64,000 nt of DNA from Acidimicrobiales bacterium (GCA_033344915.1 JAWPML010000001.1:2228369-2292368); one strand, 5' to 3'; positions 1 to 9,389 are shown, counted from the first letter of the stretch. Program-made: numbers and translations. The notes: a model not told the origin generated them from the sequence alone.

Positions 1-653
1 GCTTCGGTCGCGCGGGCCTGAGCGGCGTCGATCGCGTGGCGGGACGGGTCCATGCCGATCACGGTCGACGCGGGGTAGGCCGCGGCGATCGCCGAGGCCG
101 CGACGCCCGCCCCGCACCCGATGTCGACGACGGACGCGCCCTCGGTGAGGCGCTGGGTCATGCCCTCGATCGAGTCGAGGATCACCGGCACGAGCCAGGT
201 CTTCTGTCCGGCCGCGCCCATGGCGGCCTGGAAATGGCAGGTGTCCGCGCCGTGCTCGTCCCACGTCATACCGATCCCCGTGGCGAAGGCCTCGACGGTG
301 CGATCGATCTCACGATGGGTGATCGGCGGCCCGAACACGCCACCCACCGCGGCCGGGTGGTCCGGCTCGGTCAGGGTCGCCTTGGCCTCCGGGGTGAGGG
401 TGAACCGGCCGTCGTCGTGTTCGGCGAGCTCCGCCGCCGCGACCGCGTGCAACCACTCCCGCACCCAGCGCTCGTGCAGCCCGGTCGTGGCGGCCAGCGA
501 CTCACTCATCGCGCCGTCGTTCGCCGCGAGGGCGTCGAACAGCCCGAGGCGGTTGCCGATGTGCACGATGGCGCTCATCACCTCGCCCTGCTTGTAGCGG
601 TAGAGCTGTTGGACGGTCTCGCCCAGCTTCTCGAGATCGAGTTCGGTGCGCAT
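1..653 (-). CDS. Class I SAM-dependent methyltransferase (3' end beyond window)
   Basis: The gene is read from 653 down to base 1 and runs out of the window with no stop, so about 217 residues are seen. The N-terminal half looks like a winged-helix dimerisation domain (GLFDALAAN, ERWVREWLHA). The SAM-binding motif I is VVDIGCGAGV, followed by an acidic post-I stretch (VIGMDPS). This layout matches the small-molecule methyltransferases related to mycobacterial Rv2258c. The ATG is preceded by GGAGG about 8 bases upstream, inside the last codons of cinA, so the two genes are probably co-translated. The methyl acceptor cannot be told from the sequence. Confidence 0.85.
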   Translation of the reverse strand, partial: MRTELDLEKLGETVQQLYRYKQGEVMSAIVHIGNRLGLFDALAANDGAMSESLAATTGLHERWVREWLHAVAAAELAEHDDGRFTLTPEAKATLTEPDHPAAVGGVFGPPITHREIDRTVEAFATGIGMTWDEHGADTCHFQAAMGAAGQKTWLVPVILDSIEGMTQRLTEGASVVDIGCGAGVAASAIAAAYPASTVIGMDPSRHAIDAAQARATE

Positions 654-655
654 GT

Positions 656-1906
656 TCACGATCCTCCGAGGATCCGGGTACGAAGCAGGTCGAGCGCCAT
701 GATGCACGTGAACTGCCGGATGCGCTCACGATCGAACGGCAGGGTGAGGGTGATCGCCTCGGAGTGACCGGGCCGATGCAGGCCGATCCACAGCGCGCCG
801 GGGTCGAGCCCCTCGTGGGGGTCGGGACCGGCGACACCGCTCACCGCGATGCCCACGTCCGAGCCCAGGATCTCGCACACGCCCTCGGCCATGGCGAGCA
901 CCATCTCCTCGGACACCGCGGGCACGTCCGGCGCGCCGAGGACGGACTGCTTCAGGTCCCGGTGGTAGGGCACGACGGCTCCCCGGAAGACGTCCGAGCA
1001 CCCCGGAATGTTCGTGAGCCGGCTGGCGATCAGGCCGCCGGTCAGCGACTCCGCCAGGCCCAGCGTGAGGCCGCGGTCGCGCAGCAACTGGAGGACGACG
1101 GACTCCATCGTGTCGTCGTCCATCCCGAAGACGACGTCGCCGATGATCTCGCGGACACGCGCCTCCTCCTCGTCGAGGATGTCGATCACCTCCGCCTCGG
1201 TGGCGGCCTTGGCGGTGATACGGACCTTCAGCCCCTCCCAGCCGCTGGCGAGGAACGCGATCGTCGCCGTGCCGGCGTCATCGAGGCGGCGGATCTCCTC
1301 GTCGAGCTGTTCGGCCAGCCCGGACTCGGACTGTCCCCAGGTGCGGAGCGTCCGGCTGCGGAGCACGGAGGTGATCCCGGCCCGGACCTGGAGATCGGGC
1401 AGGATGCCGGCGGTCACCATCTGCTGCATCTCCCACGGCACGCCGGGCACCGCGTAGATGACCTTGCCCTCGTCGGTGCCGGTCAGCGGGCAGATCAGTC
1501 CGGGCGCGGTGCCGGGCATCGCCGGGTTCAGCGAGGCCCCGATGGGGACATCCGCCTGGAGCAGGTTGTTCTCGGGCATGACCCGACCCCGTCCGCCGAA
1601 CATGTTCCGGATCTTGTCGACGAGCTCCGGGTCGCGAACGAGCTCGACGCCCATCACCGCGGCGATGGCGTTGCGGGTGATGTCGTCCTGCGTGGGACCG
1701 AGCCCGCCGCACACGATCACGGCGTCGCTGCGATCCACGGCCTGACGGAGCACCTCCACCATGCGGTCGAGGTTGTCGCCGACCTTGGTCTGGTAGTGGC
1801 TGTCGATCCCGACCAGGGCGAGCTGCTCCCCGATCCACGAGGAGTTGGTGTCCACGATCTGTCCCAACAACAGCTCGGTACCCACCGCGACCACTTCACA
1901 CTTCAT
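656..1906 (-). CDS. cinA: CinA family protein (MoCF-like domain plus NMN deamidase-type domain)
   Basis: This 416-residue protein has the usual CinA length. The N-terminal molybdopterin-binding-like domain starts MKCEVVAVGTELLLG and contains VCGGLGPTQDD. The C-terminal PncC-type domain carries GLAESLTGGLIASRL and AVSGVAGPD, the signature of nicotinamide-mononucleotide amidohydrolases in pyridine nucleotide salvage. In many bacteria cinA is linked to competence and lies near recA, which is not in this window. The chosen ATG lies 5 bases downstream of the pgsA stop. The open frame extends farther upstream, but that part is antisense-like and overlaps pgsA, so it was excluded. Confidence 0.93.
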   Translation of the reverse strand: MKCEVVAVGTELLLGQIVDTNSSWIGEQLALVGIDSHYQTKVGDNLDRMVEVLRQAVDRSDAVIVCGGLGPTQDDITRNAIAAVMGVELVRDPELVDKIRNMFGGRGRVMPENNLLQADVPIGASLNPAMPGTAPGLICPLTGTDEGKVIYAVPGVPWEMQQMVTAGILPDLQVRAGITSVLRSRTLRTWGQSESGLAEQLDEEIRRLDDAGTATIAFLASGWEGLKVRITAKAATEAEVIDILDEEEARVREIIGDVVFGMDDDTMESVVLQLLRDRGLTLGLAESLTGGLIASRLTNIPGCSDVFRGAVVPYHRDLKQSVLGAPDVPAVSEEMVLAMAEGVCEILGSDVGIAVSGVAGPDPHEGLDPGALWIGLHRPGHSEAITLTLPFDRERIRQFTCIMALDLLRTRILGGS

Positions 1907-1911
1907 GTCGC

Positions 1912-2490
1912 TCAGTCGCCCGTCGTGCTCAGCGCGTTCTGACCGTCGATCAGATACTGGATGCCGGTCACGGCGGTCCACGCCACGGCGATCCACAACA
2001 GCACGGCGATCGCCGTGTCCTGGTCCTCGAGCGTCGGCATCACCGCGGCGGCGAGCGCCACGCCCTGCACGACGGTCTTGTACTTCGCCGAGCGCCGCGC
2101 CGGAAGCGACAGCCCCTCCCGGGCCCACCGGCCGCGCCAGGCCGTGATCCCCAGCTCGCGCACGGCCATGATCGTCACGGGGAGCCACCAGTAGCGCTCC
2201 ACCGCGACCAGACAGAACGCGGATCCGAGGATGACCACCTTGTCCGCGAGCGGATCCAGGAACGCGCCGCTGCGGCTGACGACGTTGGCCCGGCGCGCGA
2301 CCTTGCCGTCGAAGAAGTCGGTCGATGCGAGCGCGACGCCGAGGCCGAAAGCGGCCCAGGAGACGCCGCGGGTGTCCTCCGCGTCCAACAGGAGCCAGAA
2401 CAGCAACGGCGCGAGCACGAGGCGCGTGATGGTCAAGAGGTTCGCCGGGTGGGTGATCCCGGCCTGGCGCGGCTCCACGAGCTCGCTCAC
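1912..2490 (-). CDS. pgsA: CDP-diacylglycerol-glycerol-3-phosphate 3-phosphatidyltransferase-like protein
   Basis: This 192-residue integral membrane enzyme belongs to the CDP-alcohol phosphatidyltransferases. The full family motif D-x2-DG-x2-AR-x8-G-x3-D-x3-D is visible (DFFDGKVAR, then GAFLDPLAD). The early LLTITRLVLAPLLFWLLL is the amphipathic entry and first membrane helix. The expected product is phosphatidylglycerophosphate for phosphatidylglycerol and cardiolipin synthesis. Its ATG overlaps the rimO stop by 4 bases (ATGA), and cinA follows after 5 bases. The pgsA-cinA order is conserved in Actinobacteria. Related family members use other alcohols, so the exact substrate is inferred from context. 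Confidence 0.9.
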   Translation of the reverse strand: MSELVEPRQAGITHPANLLTITRLVLAPLLFWLLLDAEDTRGVSWAAFGLGVALASTDFFDGKVARRANVVSRSGAFLDPLADKVVILGSAFCLVAVERYWWLPVTIMAVRELGITAWRGRWAREGLSLPARRSAKYKTVVQGVALAAAVMPTLEDQDTAIAVLLWIAVAWTAVTGIQYLIDGQNALSTTGD

Positions 2491-3752
2491 GAGGCCTCGA
2501 GATCGGGCCCGAGGGCGCCGGTGACGGTCAGGGTGGCGAAGGTGCCCACCTCGACAGTCTGGGGCACGGCGATGATCCCGTCGATCTCAGGAGCTTCGCG
2601 ATGGCTGCGACCGATACCGGGTTCGTCCACGAGCACTTCGACCGTCTCGCCGACCAATTCGTCACGTTTGGTCGCCGTGATCCGGTCCTGGATCTCGCGG
2701 AGCTCCGCCAGCCGCTCCCCGGCGAGGGCTGCGTCGACGGCTCCGTCGAGGCCCGCGGCGTAGGTGCCGTCCTCCTTCGAGTAGGCGAAGAAGCCGCACC
2801 AGTCGAGCTGTGCGGCTTCGACGAAATCGAGCAGCCGATCGTGGTCGTCCTCGGTCTCGCCCGGGTAGCCGACGATGAAGTTGGAGCGGAAAGCGGCGTC
2901 GGGCTCCCGGTCGCGGATCGCGGCGATTCGCTCGAGGAACCGCTCACCGTCACCCCAGCGACGCATCCGGCGCATGAGCGGGGGCGAGACGTGCTGGAGG
3001 CTCAGGTCGAAGTAGGGCACGCCGGTCGCGCAGATCGCATCGATGAGCGCCTCGTTCAGGTCGGACGGATACAGGTAGAGCAGGCGCACCCGATCCACCC
3101 GGGCGGCGACCTGCTCGACGAGCGGCACGATGGCCCGCTCCCCCACACCCTGATCGCGGCCGAAGGCGGCCAGGTCCTGGGCGACCAGCACGATCTCCCG
3201 GGCGGCGAGCTGCTCGACCTCGGTGAGGATCTGCTCGATGGACCGGCTGCGTTGCGGACCGCGGAACGTGGGGATGGCACAGAAGCCACAGGCCCGGTCG
3301 CAGCCCTCGGCGATCTTGACGTAGGCCCACGGACGGGCCGAGGCCGGCCGCGGCAGGTTGAGCAGGTCGAAGTCCGGCGCACGGCGGGTCGGCCCCAGCG
3401 AGACGGGGACGGCCGTGTCCGCGTGCAACGACACGCCGAACGGTGCGACATGGTCGATCTCGTCCAGTTCCGCTGCGAGTTCGGCGCCGTGCCGCTCCGC
3501 CATGCAGCCCGTGACCACCAGATGCGCCCCGGGGCGACGGTCGGCCGCCGCGGCGAGGATGGTCTCGATCGACTCGGCCCGGGCCTCCTCGATGAACGCG
3601 CAGGTGTTGACGACCACGATGTCGGCCGCGCCGACGTCGTCCACGCGCGCCAGGCCGTCGGCGACGAGGGTGCCCTCCAGCTTGTCGGAGTCGACCTCGT
3701 TCTTCGGACAGCCGAGCGTCGTCAGGTGGTACGTCTGGCCGGCCCCGCTCAC
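2487..3752 (-). CDS. rimO: Ribosomal protein S12 methylthiotransferase
   Basis: This 421-residue radical-SAM enzyme attaches a methylthio group to an aspartate of ribosomal protein S12. The N-terminal UPF0004 domain shows the three iron-sulfur cysteines in TLGCPKN, VNTCAF and VTGCMAE. The radical-SAM cluster is CDRACGFC (CxxxCxxC). A C-terminal TRAM-like segment follows. The early LGCPKNEVDSD sequence separates RimO from the tRNA enzyme MiaB. The stop overlaps the pgsA start by 4 bases. A gap of 11 bases separates its start from the upstream surface protein. Confidence 0.93.
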   Translation of the reverse strand: MSGAGQTYHLTTLGCPKNEVDSDKLEGTLVADGLARVDDVGAADIVVVNTCAFIEEARAESIETILAAAADRRPGAHLVVTGCMAERHGAELAAELDEIDHVAPFGVSLHADTAVPVSLGPTRRAPDFDLLNLPRPASARPWAYVKIAEGCDRACGFCAIPTFRGPQRSRSIEQILTEVEQLAAREIVLVAQDLAAFGRDQGVGERAIVPLVEQVAARVDRVRLLYLYPSDLNEALIDAICATGVPYFDLSLQHVSPPLMRRMRRWGDGERFLERIAAIRDREPDAAFRSNFIVGYPGETEDDHDRLLDFVEAAQLDWCGFFAYSKEDGTYAAGLDGAVDAALAGERLAELREIQDRITATKRDELVGETVEVLVDEPGIGRSHREAPEIDGIIAVPQTVEVGTFATLTVTGALGPDLEAS

Positions 3753-3763
3753 GGGGAGGGAGT

Positions 3764-4474
3764 CTACGACCGGAACGGGCTCGCCCCGCCCGGTCGACCG
3801 GCCCGCACCACCATCAGGGCGCCCAGCGCGATGAGGGCGACACCGAACACGACCGCGGCGGGGCCCGGCCCGCCCGTGACCGCGAGGCCGGGTGGTTCGG
3901 TCGGCGGCACCGACGACGCAGGCGGCGGAAGCAGGGTCGTCGGCGGCTCAGACGTGGTCGTCGGCGGCTCGGACGTCGTGGCCGGCGGCTCGATCGTGGT
4001 CGTCGGCGGCTCGGTCGTGGTGGTGGTCGTGGTCGTCGTCGTTGTGGTGGTCGTGGGCGGCTCGAGTTCGCACTCGATCGAGATGAGGAACCCACCGCTC
4101 GACACGCCGTCGGGGCCCAGCCGGACGAGCACGTCGACGCGGGCGGGCATCTGTTCGATCTGGCGGAACTCGTAGCGGATGTCGCGCTCGTCCTCGAAGT
4201 TCTCGATCACCCGGACCTGGTCACCGAGGCGGACCAGGAGATCGTTGCCCTCGTGCACCGAGTCCTGGTTGAGCGTCTCGCCGACCATCTCGCACTGCAA
4301 GCCGACGAGATCGGCCGGCACGTCCGCCGACGCGACCAGGATCTCGTCGCCTTCGTCGCCGCGGGTGATCTGCTCGATCGGTATGGAGATCAGCTCCGAG
4401 GCGGCCGCAGCCGGCCCGACGACCGTCCAACTCATCGCGGCGAGCAGACCGATCAGACAACTGGCACGCCGCAT
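3764..4474 (-). CDS. Secreted Thr/Pro-rich protein with LAxTG-type sorting signal
   Basis: This 236-residue protein starts with a signal peptide (arginines, then CLIGLLAAMSWTVVGPAAA). A globular part of about 110 residues of unknown fold follows. Next is a low-complexity linker with 14 consecutive threonines and repeated EPPTTT units, encoded by a GGT/GTC-type tract around 4016-4063 on the plus strand. The C-terminus has LAVTGG, a hydrophobic helix and a positively charged tail, which is the layout of a sortase substrate. LAxTG is the motif reported for class E sortases of high-GC Gram-positives. No sortase gene lies in the window. The function of the globular part is unknown. Confidence 0.8.
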   Translation of the reverse strand: MRRASCLIGLLAAMSWTVVGPAAAASELISIPIEQITRGDEGDEILVASADVPADLVGLQCEMVGETLNQDSVHEGNDLLVRLGDQVRVIENFEDERDIRYEFRQIEQMPARVDVLVRLGPDGVSSGGFLISIECELEPPTTTTTTTTTTTTTTEPPTTTIEPPATTSEPPTTTSEPPTTLLPPPASSVPPTEPPGLAVTGGPGPAAVVFGVALIALGALMVVRAGRPGGASPFRS

Positions 4475-4495
4475 GGCATCGCCTCCGGCGTCAAA

Positions 4496-5476
4496 CTAGC
4501 CGCCGAACAACGCGCTCGCGTTCTCCGTCACCTCACCACCGGAGAGCACCACGACGCTGGCGACCCAGAGCCCCAGGAGCACGACCGCATCGCGTCGGGT
4601 GACCCGCCCGCCGAGCAGCATCATCAACCAGCTCAACACCACCACGATCGCCATGAGTATCGACCCCCACTGGGCGAGTCGGGTGTCGAGCACGGGCCCG
4701 GGGCCGATCACGCCGATGAGCCCGCCGACCGCGAGGCTGTTGAAGATGTTGGAGCCGAGCAGGTTGCCGATGAGCAGCTCCGTCTCCCCCTGGCGGACCG
4801 CGGCGATGGCGGTCACCAGCTCGGGCGCCGAGGTGCCGACGGCCACGAGGGTGAACCCGACGAAGCCGCCGGACAGCTCGAGTTCGTCGGCCACCCGGGT
4901 GGCTCCTTCGACGATGAACCACGCCGACCCGGCCACGAAGACGAGGCCCACCAGCGTGCGCACCGACTCCGCGGTCACGGAGTGCTCCTCGTCGCCGACC
5001 AGGCCCTCGACTTCGACGAGGAGTGGGTCGTCGGGCCGCGCCGCGCCGAACACGAGGGCCAGGGCGAGGACCAGGAGCACGCCGAGAGCCGCGCCCTCCG
5101 CCCGGCTCAGCTCACCCTGGAGAAACGTGGCGAAGACGAGGACGGAGGCGACCGAGATCGGCGCCTCGAGGCGGACCGTGGCCGAGTTGACGGGGATCGT
5201 CGAGATGAACGCCGCGGCGGCGAGGACCAGCGAGATGTTGGCGACGTTGGAGCCGATGATGTTGCCGACGCCGATGTCGAGATTGCCGTCCACCGCGGCG
5301 AGGCCTGACACGACCATCTCGGGCGCACTCGTGCCGAACCCGACGATGATCGCACCGACGATCACCGGCGCGACCTGGAAGATCACGGCGACGCGGGCCG
5401 CGCCCTTGACGAACTGGTCGGCGGCGATCGTGAGTACGGCCAGCCCACCGACCGCGTAGACCAGCCCGAGAACCAT
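4496..5476 (-). CDS. Calcium/cation:sodium antiporter of the CaCA family (YrbG-like)
   Basis: This 326-residue protein is strongly hydrophobic, with about ten membrane helices in two homologous halves. Each half carries the alpha-repeat signature: GFGTSAPEM with GNIIGSNVAN in the first, and VGTSAPELVTA with GNLLGSNIFN in the second. These repeats form the ion-binding centre of Na+/Ca2+ exchangers. A short acidic cytoplasmic loop (PDDPLLVEVEGL) joins the halves. Length and motifs match bacterial YrbG/CaxA-type exchangers. The ion specificity (Ca2+, other divalent cations or K+-coupled) cannot be told. It lies between ftsK and the surface protein, with gaps of 27 and 21 bases. Confidence 0.88.
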   Translation of the reverse strand: MVLGLVYAVGGLAVLTIAADQFVKGAARVAVIFQVAPVIVGAIIVGFGTSAPEMVVSGLAAVDGNLDIGVGNIIGSNVANISLVLAAAAFISTIPVNSATVRLEAPISVASVLVFATFLQGELSRAEGAALGVLLVLALALVFGAARPDDPLLVEVEGLVGDEEHSVTAESVRTLVGLVFVAGSAWFIVEGATRVADELELSGGFVGFTLVAVGTSAPELVTAIAAVRQGETELLIGNLLGSNIFNSLAVGGLIGVIGPGPVLDTRLAQWGSILMAIVVVLSWLMMLLGGRVTRRDAVVLLGLWVASVVVLSGGEVTENASALFGG

Positions 5477-5503
5477 CCTCGAGGAGGCTATCGCCGGGTG
5501 CGG

Positions 5504-7894
5504 TCAGCCCTCGCCGCGGCGGGCCGCGAGCTCGTCCGGGCCGATGAGCACGTCGCGCGCCTTCGATCCGGTCGACGGCCCGACGACGCCGCTCTCCTCC
5601 AGGAGATCCATGATGCGCCCGGCCCGGGCGAAGCCGACCCGGAGCTTGCGCTGGAGCATCGAGGTGGAACCGAGCTGTGTCTGCACGACGAGCTCCATCG
5701 CCTGTCCGAGCAACTCGTCGCCGTCGTCGTCCGTCGCGGGCGGGGCGTCGGTGATGTCGAGCGAGGGTGGGGTGTCGCTGACGCCACCCGGGTTGGCCGC
5801 TCCCGGCCCGGCACCGGGGTCGAGCGCGACGGTCGCCGCGTTGTCACCGTCGGTCGCCACCGACTGGTCGTCGGTGAACTCCGGCGCCTGGTCCTTCCAG
5901 TGCTTGACGATGGCGCGGACTTCCTCCTCCTCGACCCAGCATCCCTGCACGCGGTGGGGGCTGGACGACGAGGGCCCGAGCATCAACAGGTCGCCCTTGC
6001 CGACGAGCCGTTCGGCGCCGGGCTGGTCGAGGATCACCCGGGAGTCCGTGAGGCTCGACACCGCGAAGGCGAGACGGGCCGGCACATTGGCCTTGATGAC
6101 GCCGGTGATGACGTTGACCGACGGGCGCTGGGTGGCGATCACCAGATGGATGCCGACGGCGCGGGCCATCTGGGCGATGCGGGCGATGGAGTCCTCCACG
6201 TCACGCGCCGCGACCATCATGAGATCGGCGAGCTCGTCGACCACGACGAGGATGAACGGCAGGCGGCGGTGCTGGAGCGGCTCGCCGTGCTCGTCGGTCT
6301 CACCGAGCCCGACCTCGAGCGAGTTGTTGTCGACCGCGTTGTTGTAGCCCGTGATGTCACGGAAGCCGACCTTGTGGAGCAGGTCGTAGCGGCGCTCCAT
6401 CTCGCGCACGGCCCAGGCCAGCGCGTTCGCCGCCTTGCGGGGATCGGTGACCGGCGCGGTCAGCAGGTGCGGCGCCTTGTCGTACTGGCCCATCTCGACT
6501 CGCTTCGGGTCGACGAGGATCAGCCGGACCTGGTCCGGCGTGGACCGCATGAGGATCGAGGTGAGCAGGGAGTTGAGACACGACGACTTGCCCGCACCGG
6601 TGGCGCCGGCGATCAGCACGTGGGGCATCGTCGCCAGGTTGACCATGAGATTGCGGCCGTTGATGTCGCGACCGATCGCGACCTCCAGCGGATGGGCGGC
6701 CTGCCGGGCCTCCTTCGAGGTGAGGATGTCGCCGACGGTGATGATGTCGCGACTGGTGTTGGGCACCTCGACACCGATCGCACGCCGGCCGGGGATCGGC
6801 GCCAGGATGCGCACGTCCGGCGAGGCCATCGCGTAGGCGATGTCCTTGCGCAGGCTCTCCAGCTTCGAGACCTTGACGCCCTCGCCGAGCTCCAGCACGT
6901 AGCGGGTGACGGTGGGGCCGACGACGGGTTCGAGCAGGGTGGTCTCCACCCCGAACTGGTCGAGGGTCGCCTGGAGCAGACGGCCCCGCTCGGCCACCTC
7001 CATCGCGTCGACTTCCTGCTTCGCGCTGCGACCCAGCATCGAGAGGGGCGGCAGGGTCCACTCGCCCGGATCCATCGGCAGCGCCTGCTGCTCCTGCTCG
7101 CGGACGGGCTCGGCCGGTGTCTTCTTGCGCGACTTCTTCGGCTTCGGGTCCGGCTCGAGCGCCACGGTCTCCTCGGGCTCGGGAGCGGGGGGCGGGGCGG
7201 GTTCGTCGCGGAGATCGATCACGTCGGAGTTGGGATCGGCGAAGAGGCCGCGGAAGGAGCGGGAGACCGCGGCCCAGACCGGCCGCAGGATCCGCCCGGC
7301 GCCGGACCCGACCTCGCGAGCGGACGAGGCCGTGAGCACCATGACGCCCACGACCGCGATCGCGCCGAGGATGAGGACACTGCCGATGAGCGCGGTGAGC
7401 CCGTGGAGCGGACCGCCGACCGCCATGCCGAGCACACCACCGGCGGCGCCGATCTCGCTGACCGGATCATCGATTCCGGGACGGCCCCGAAGCACGTGGA
7501 AGAGGCCGGCGAGTGCGACCAGCACCAGGGCACCGCCGACCGCGGCGCGTGCGAGGCGCTCGGCATCGCTGTCGTCGCTGTCCTCGTCGCCGCCGCGGAT
7601 CAGGGCGATGCCGACGAGCACGAGTCCGATCGGAACGAGCACTCGGAGGAGACCGAGTCCGAGCGCGAGCACGTCGTCGAGACCATCGCCGATGGGACCG
7701 GCCGCGCCGATCCACACACTGGCCGCTGAGAATAGGCCGAGCAGGATCGCCCCGACGCCCCAGATGTCGGCCTGATGGCCCGACAGCACCGAGCCGACCG
7801 CCTGGCGGGACGCGGAGGGGCCCTTCGCCGCCGATTTCCGGGCGGGGGCGCGCTTCTTGGACGGGGATTTCCGGGATTTCGTTTTCGTGGCCAC
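5504..7894 (-). CDS. ftsK: DNA translocase FtsK/SpoIIIE
   Basis: This 796-residue septal DNA pump clears chromosome ends from the closing septum. A lysine-rich start is followed by four membrane helices within roughly the first 200 residues and a short acidic/proline-rich linker. The motor domain has Walker A GATGAGKSS, Walker B LILVVDELADLMM-type (ILVVVDELADLMM) and IATQRPSVNVITG. The C-terminal winged-helix gamma domain (LRVGFARAGRIMDLLE) recognises the polar KOPS-type repeats. The linker is short compared with E. coli FtsK, so this is the SpoIIIE-like form usual in Actinobacteria. The start is followed closely by lysine-rich codons and lies 82 bases from the HNH gene stop. Confidence 0.95.
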   Translation of the reverse strand: MATKTKSRKSPSKKRAPARKSAAKGPSASRQAVGSVLSGHQADIWGVGAILLGLFSAASVWIGAAGPIGDGLDDVLALGLGLLRVLVPIGLVLVGIALIRGGDEDSDDSDAERLARAAVGGALVLVALAGLFHVLRGRPGIDDPVSEIGAAGGVLGMAVGGPLHGLTALIGSVLILGAIAVVGVMVLTASSAREVGSGAGRILRPVWAAVSRSFRGLFADPNSDVIDLRDEPAPPPAPEPEETVALEPDPKPKKSRKKTPAEPVREQEQQALPMDPGEWTLPPLSMLGRSAKQEVDAMEVAERGRLLQATLDQFGVETTLLEPVVGPTVTRYVLELGEGVKVSKLESLRKDIAYAMASPDVRILAPIPGRRAIGVEVPNTSRDIITVGDILTSKEARQAAHPLEVAIGRDINGRNLMVNLATMPHVLIAGATGAGKSSCLNSLLTSILMRSTPDQVRLILVDPKRVEMGQYDKAPHLLTAPVTDPRKAANALAWAVREMERRYDLLHKVGFRDITGYNNAVDNNSLEVGLGETDEHGEPLQHRRLPFILVVVDELADLMMVAARDVEDSIARIAQMARAVGIHLVIATQRPSVNVITGVIKANVPARLAFAVSSLTDSRVILDQPGAERLVGKGDLLMLGPSSSSPHRVQGCWVEEEEVRAIVKHWKDQAPEFTDDQSVATDGDNAATVALDPGAGPGAANPGGVSDTPPSLDITDAPPATDDDGDELLGQAMELVVQTQLGSTSMLQRKLRVGFARAGRIMDLLEESGVVGPSTGSKARDVLIGPDELAARRGEG

Positions 7895-7976
7895 GATGGC
7901 CCCGACGCTACCAGCGCCGTGTGACGGGTCTGGCGCACCCTCGCGCGGACCGCGCGATCAATCGCGCGTGAGGAGG

Positions 7977-9389
7977 TTATCCACAGCCCTGCGGGCCGGA
8001 TTCGTGCTCGTTGCCCGGCGTCTCCGCGGAGACGTCGACGGCGCGCCGTCGCGCGATGTGCTGGGCGAGCACGCTCACCACGAAGTGGAAGTCGAGCCGG
8101 TCGTTCGCCTTCGATTCGATGGATCTCGGCGTGATGCGCAGCGGTTGCTGCGACGCGACGAGGGTGTCGGCGTCGCCGCGGAGCGGTTCGACCGTGGCCG
8201 GGACACCGTCGGGGTCCGACCACACCACCGCCCCATCGGCGATCGCCACCGCCCAACCGCCCTCGTGGACCAGCCGGTGATGGAAGCCGCACAGGCTCAC
8301 GAGGTTGTCGAGGTCGGTCGGCCCGTCGTGGCTCCAATGGACGATGTGGTGGGCATGCAGCCACGAGGAGACGCCACAACCCGGGAACCGACACAGACCA
8401 CCGTCGCGCCGATGCAGCGCCCGGCGGAGCTTGCGGTTGAGCACGGGGGTGTCGCGACCTTCGTCGTGGACGTGACCCTCGTGCTCGAGCATGACCGACG
8501 CCCGGATGTCACAGCACCAGCGCTTCGCCACCTCCGGCGCGATCCGTCGGCCGGACAGGGTGATCTCGCCGGCTTCGGCCTCCCCAGCATCGTCGGCGTT
8601 GTCGTCGGCGGCGGCGATCTCGGCCAGCCCGTCGGTGTCGATCACCAGCGCCAACCGGCCGACGTCACCACGAACGGCGGCAGCCGGGGTCGAGGCGACC
8701 GCCCGCTCGGCCACCTGGGTGAGCGCGTCGAATCGCATCGCCGCCATTCCGCCACGCTCGGCCATCACCTCCCGACGGGTGCGCCCCGACCCGGCCACCG
8801 CCTCGTCGACCATCTGCGAGACCACGACCTCCACCGCGGCCCAGATCACCTCGACCGCGTCGGCGGGGCCGATGATCTTCATCTCGTCCTGCCCGTCGGG
8901 CCGGCGGCCCCGGGTGACCATCCGGCGCTCGAAGGCCCGGCGGGCATCGGCGTTCTCGCCCCGGGCGATCGCCGCCCGTGCGGCGGACACGGACTTCTCG
9001 AGTTGGGCTCCCGTGGAGTGTCGGGCCATCTCCACCCACTCGTGTTCGTCGGCCGGTACGGCGACCCTCGTGACGGCGCGCACCTTGGTGAACGACAGCT
9101 CTCCCGCCGCGAACGACGCCGCGAGCACCGGGAGGGACTCCAGCGCACGCGCCGTACGCACCTTCTCGCGCGCGGCATGGAGCCCGTCGCCACACTTCCA
9201 CGCCAACCATTGGGCCGCCGACGCGCAGCCCCAGGTACGCCACCCCTCGCGCCGGTCGTACTCGGCGATCCACATCAGCAGCCGGGCACTGGCCGCGGCG
9301 ATGTGGCCGGAGAGCTCGGCGATCTCGGCTTCCAGCCGCTCGAGCGGCATGTCCGCCGGCGAGATTCCCGTCGTGTCGATCACGGTCAT
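7977..9389 (-). CDS. DUF222 / HNH endonuclease (13E12 repeat family)
   Basis: This 470-residue protein has the DUF222 helical domain in its first 300 residues and a C-terminal HNH nuclease site: CRFPGCG, then HAHHIVHWSHDG, NLVSLCGFHH and a final H. Family members are multicopy in many actinobacterial genomes and are suspected to be selfish or repeat-associated; their role is not settled. The ATG at 9389 was chosen because GAGG lies just upstream and the N-terminal MTVIDTTGIS suits the family. The open frame continues much farther upstream only as antisense to the kinase gene. A 16-bp perfect palindrome lies near the 3' end inside the gene and an 18-bp version lies upstream, both encoding VSAET in this frame. 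Confidence 0.85.
   Translation of the reverse strand: MTVIDTTGISPADMPLERLEAEIAELSGHIAAASARLLMWIAEYDRREGWRTWGCASAAQWLAWKCGDGLHAAREKVRTARALESLPVLAASFAAGELSFTKVRAVTRVAVPADEHEWVEMARHSTGAQLEKSVSAARAAIARGENADARRAFERRMVTRGRRPDGQDEMKIIGPADAVEVIWAAVEVVVSQMVDEAVAGSGRTRREVMAERGGMAAMRFDALTQVAERAVASTPAAAVRGDVGRLALVIDTDGLAEIAAADDNADDAGEAEAGEITLSGRRIAPEVAKRWCCDIRASVMLEHEGHVHDEGRDTPVLNRKLRRALHRRDGGLCRFPGCGVSSWLHAHHIVHWSHDGPTDLDNLVSLCGFHHRLVHEGGWAVAIADGAVVWSDPDGVPATVEPLRGDADTLVASQQPLRITPRSIESKANDRLDFHFVVSVLAQHIARRRAVDVSAETPGNEHESGPQGCG
8019..8034. repeat. 16-bp perfect palindrome, copy 1 (inside HNH gene 3' end)
   Basis: The sequence CGTCTCCGCGGAGACG is its own reverse complement. In the HNH gene frame it contributes VSAET, 15 codons from the end. 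The same 16 bases recur at 9462-9477 on the upstream side of the gene, so the endonuclease gene is bracketed by the two copies. Confidence 0.85.

Noticed and set aside
4016-4063. Tandem short repeats that might suggest a CRISPR or minisatellite
   Set aside because: The repeats are codons for the threonine linker inside a clear coding frame. There are no spacers and no cas genes.
7977-7985. Perfect DnaA-box word TTATCCACA overlapping the HNH stop codon
   Set aside because: A single box without a cluster, AT-rich unwinding region or dnaA/dnaN genes does not make a replication origin.
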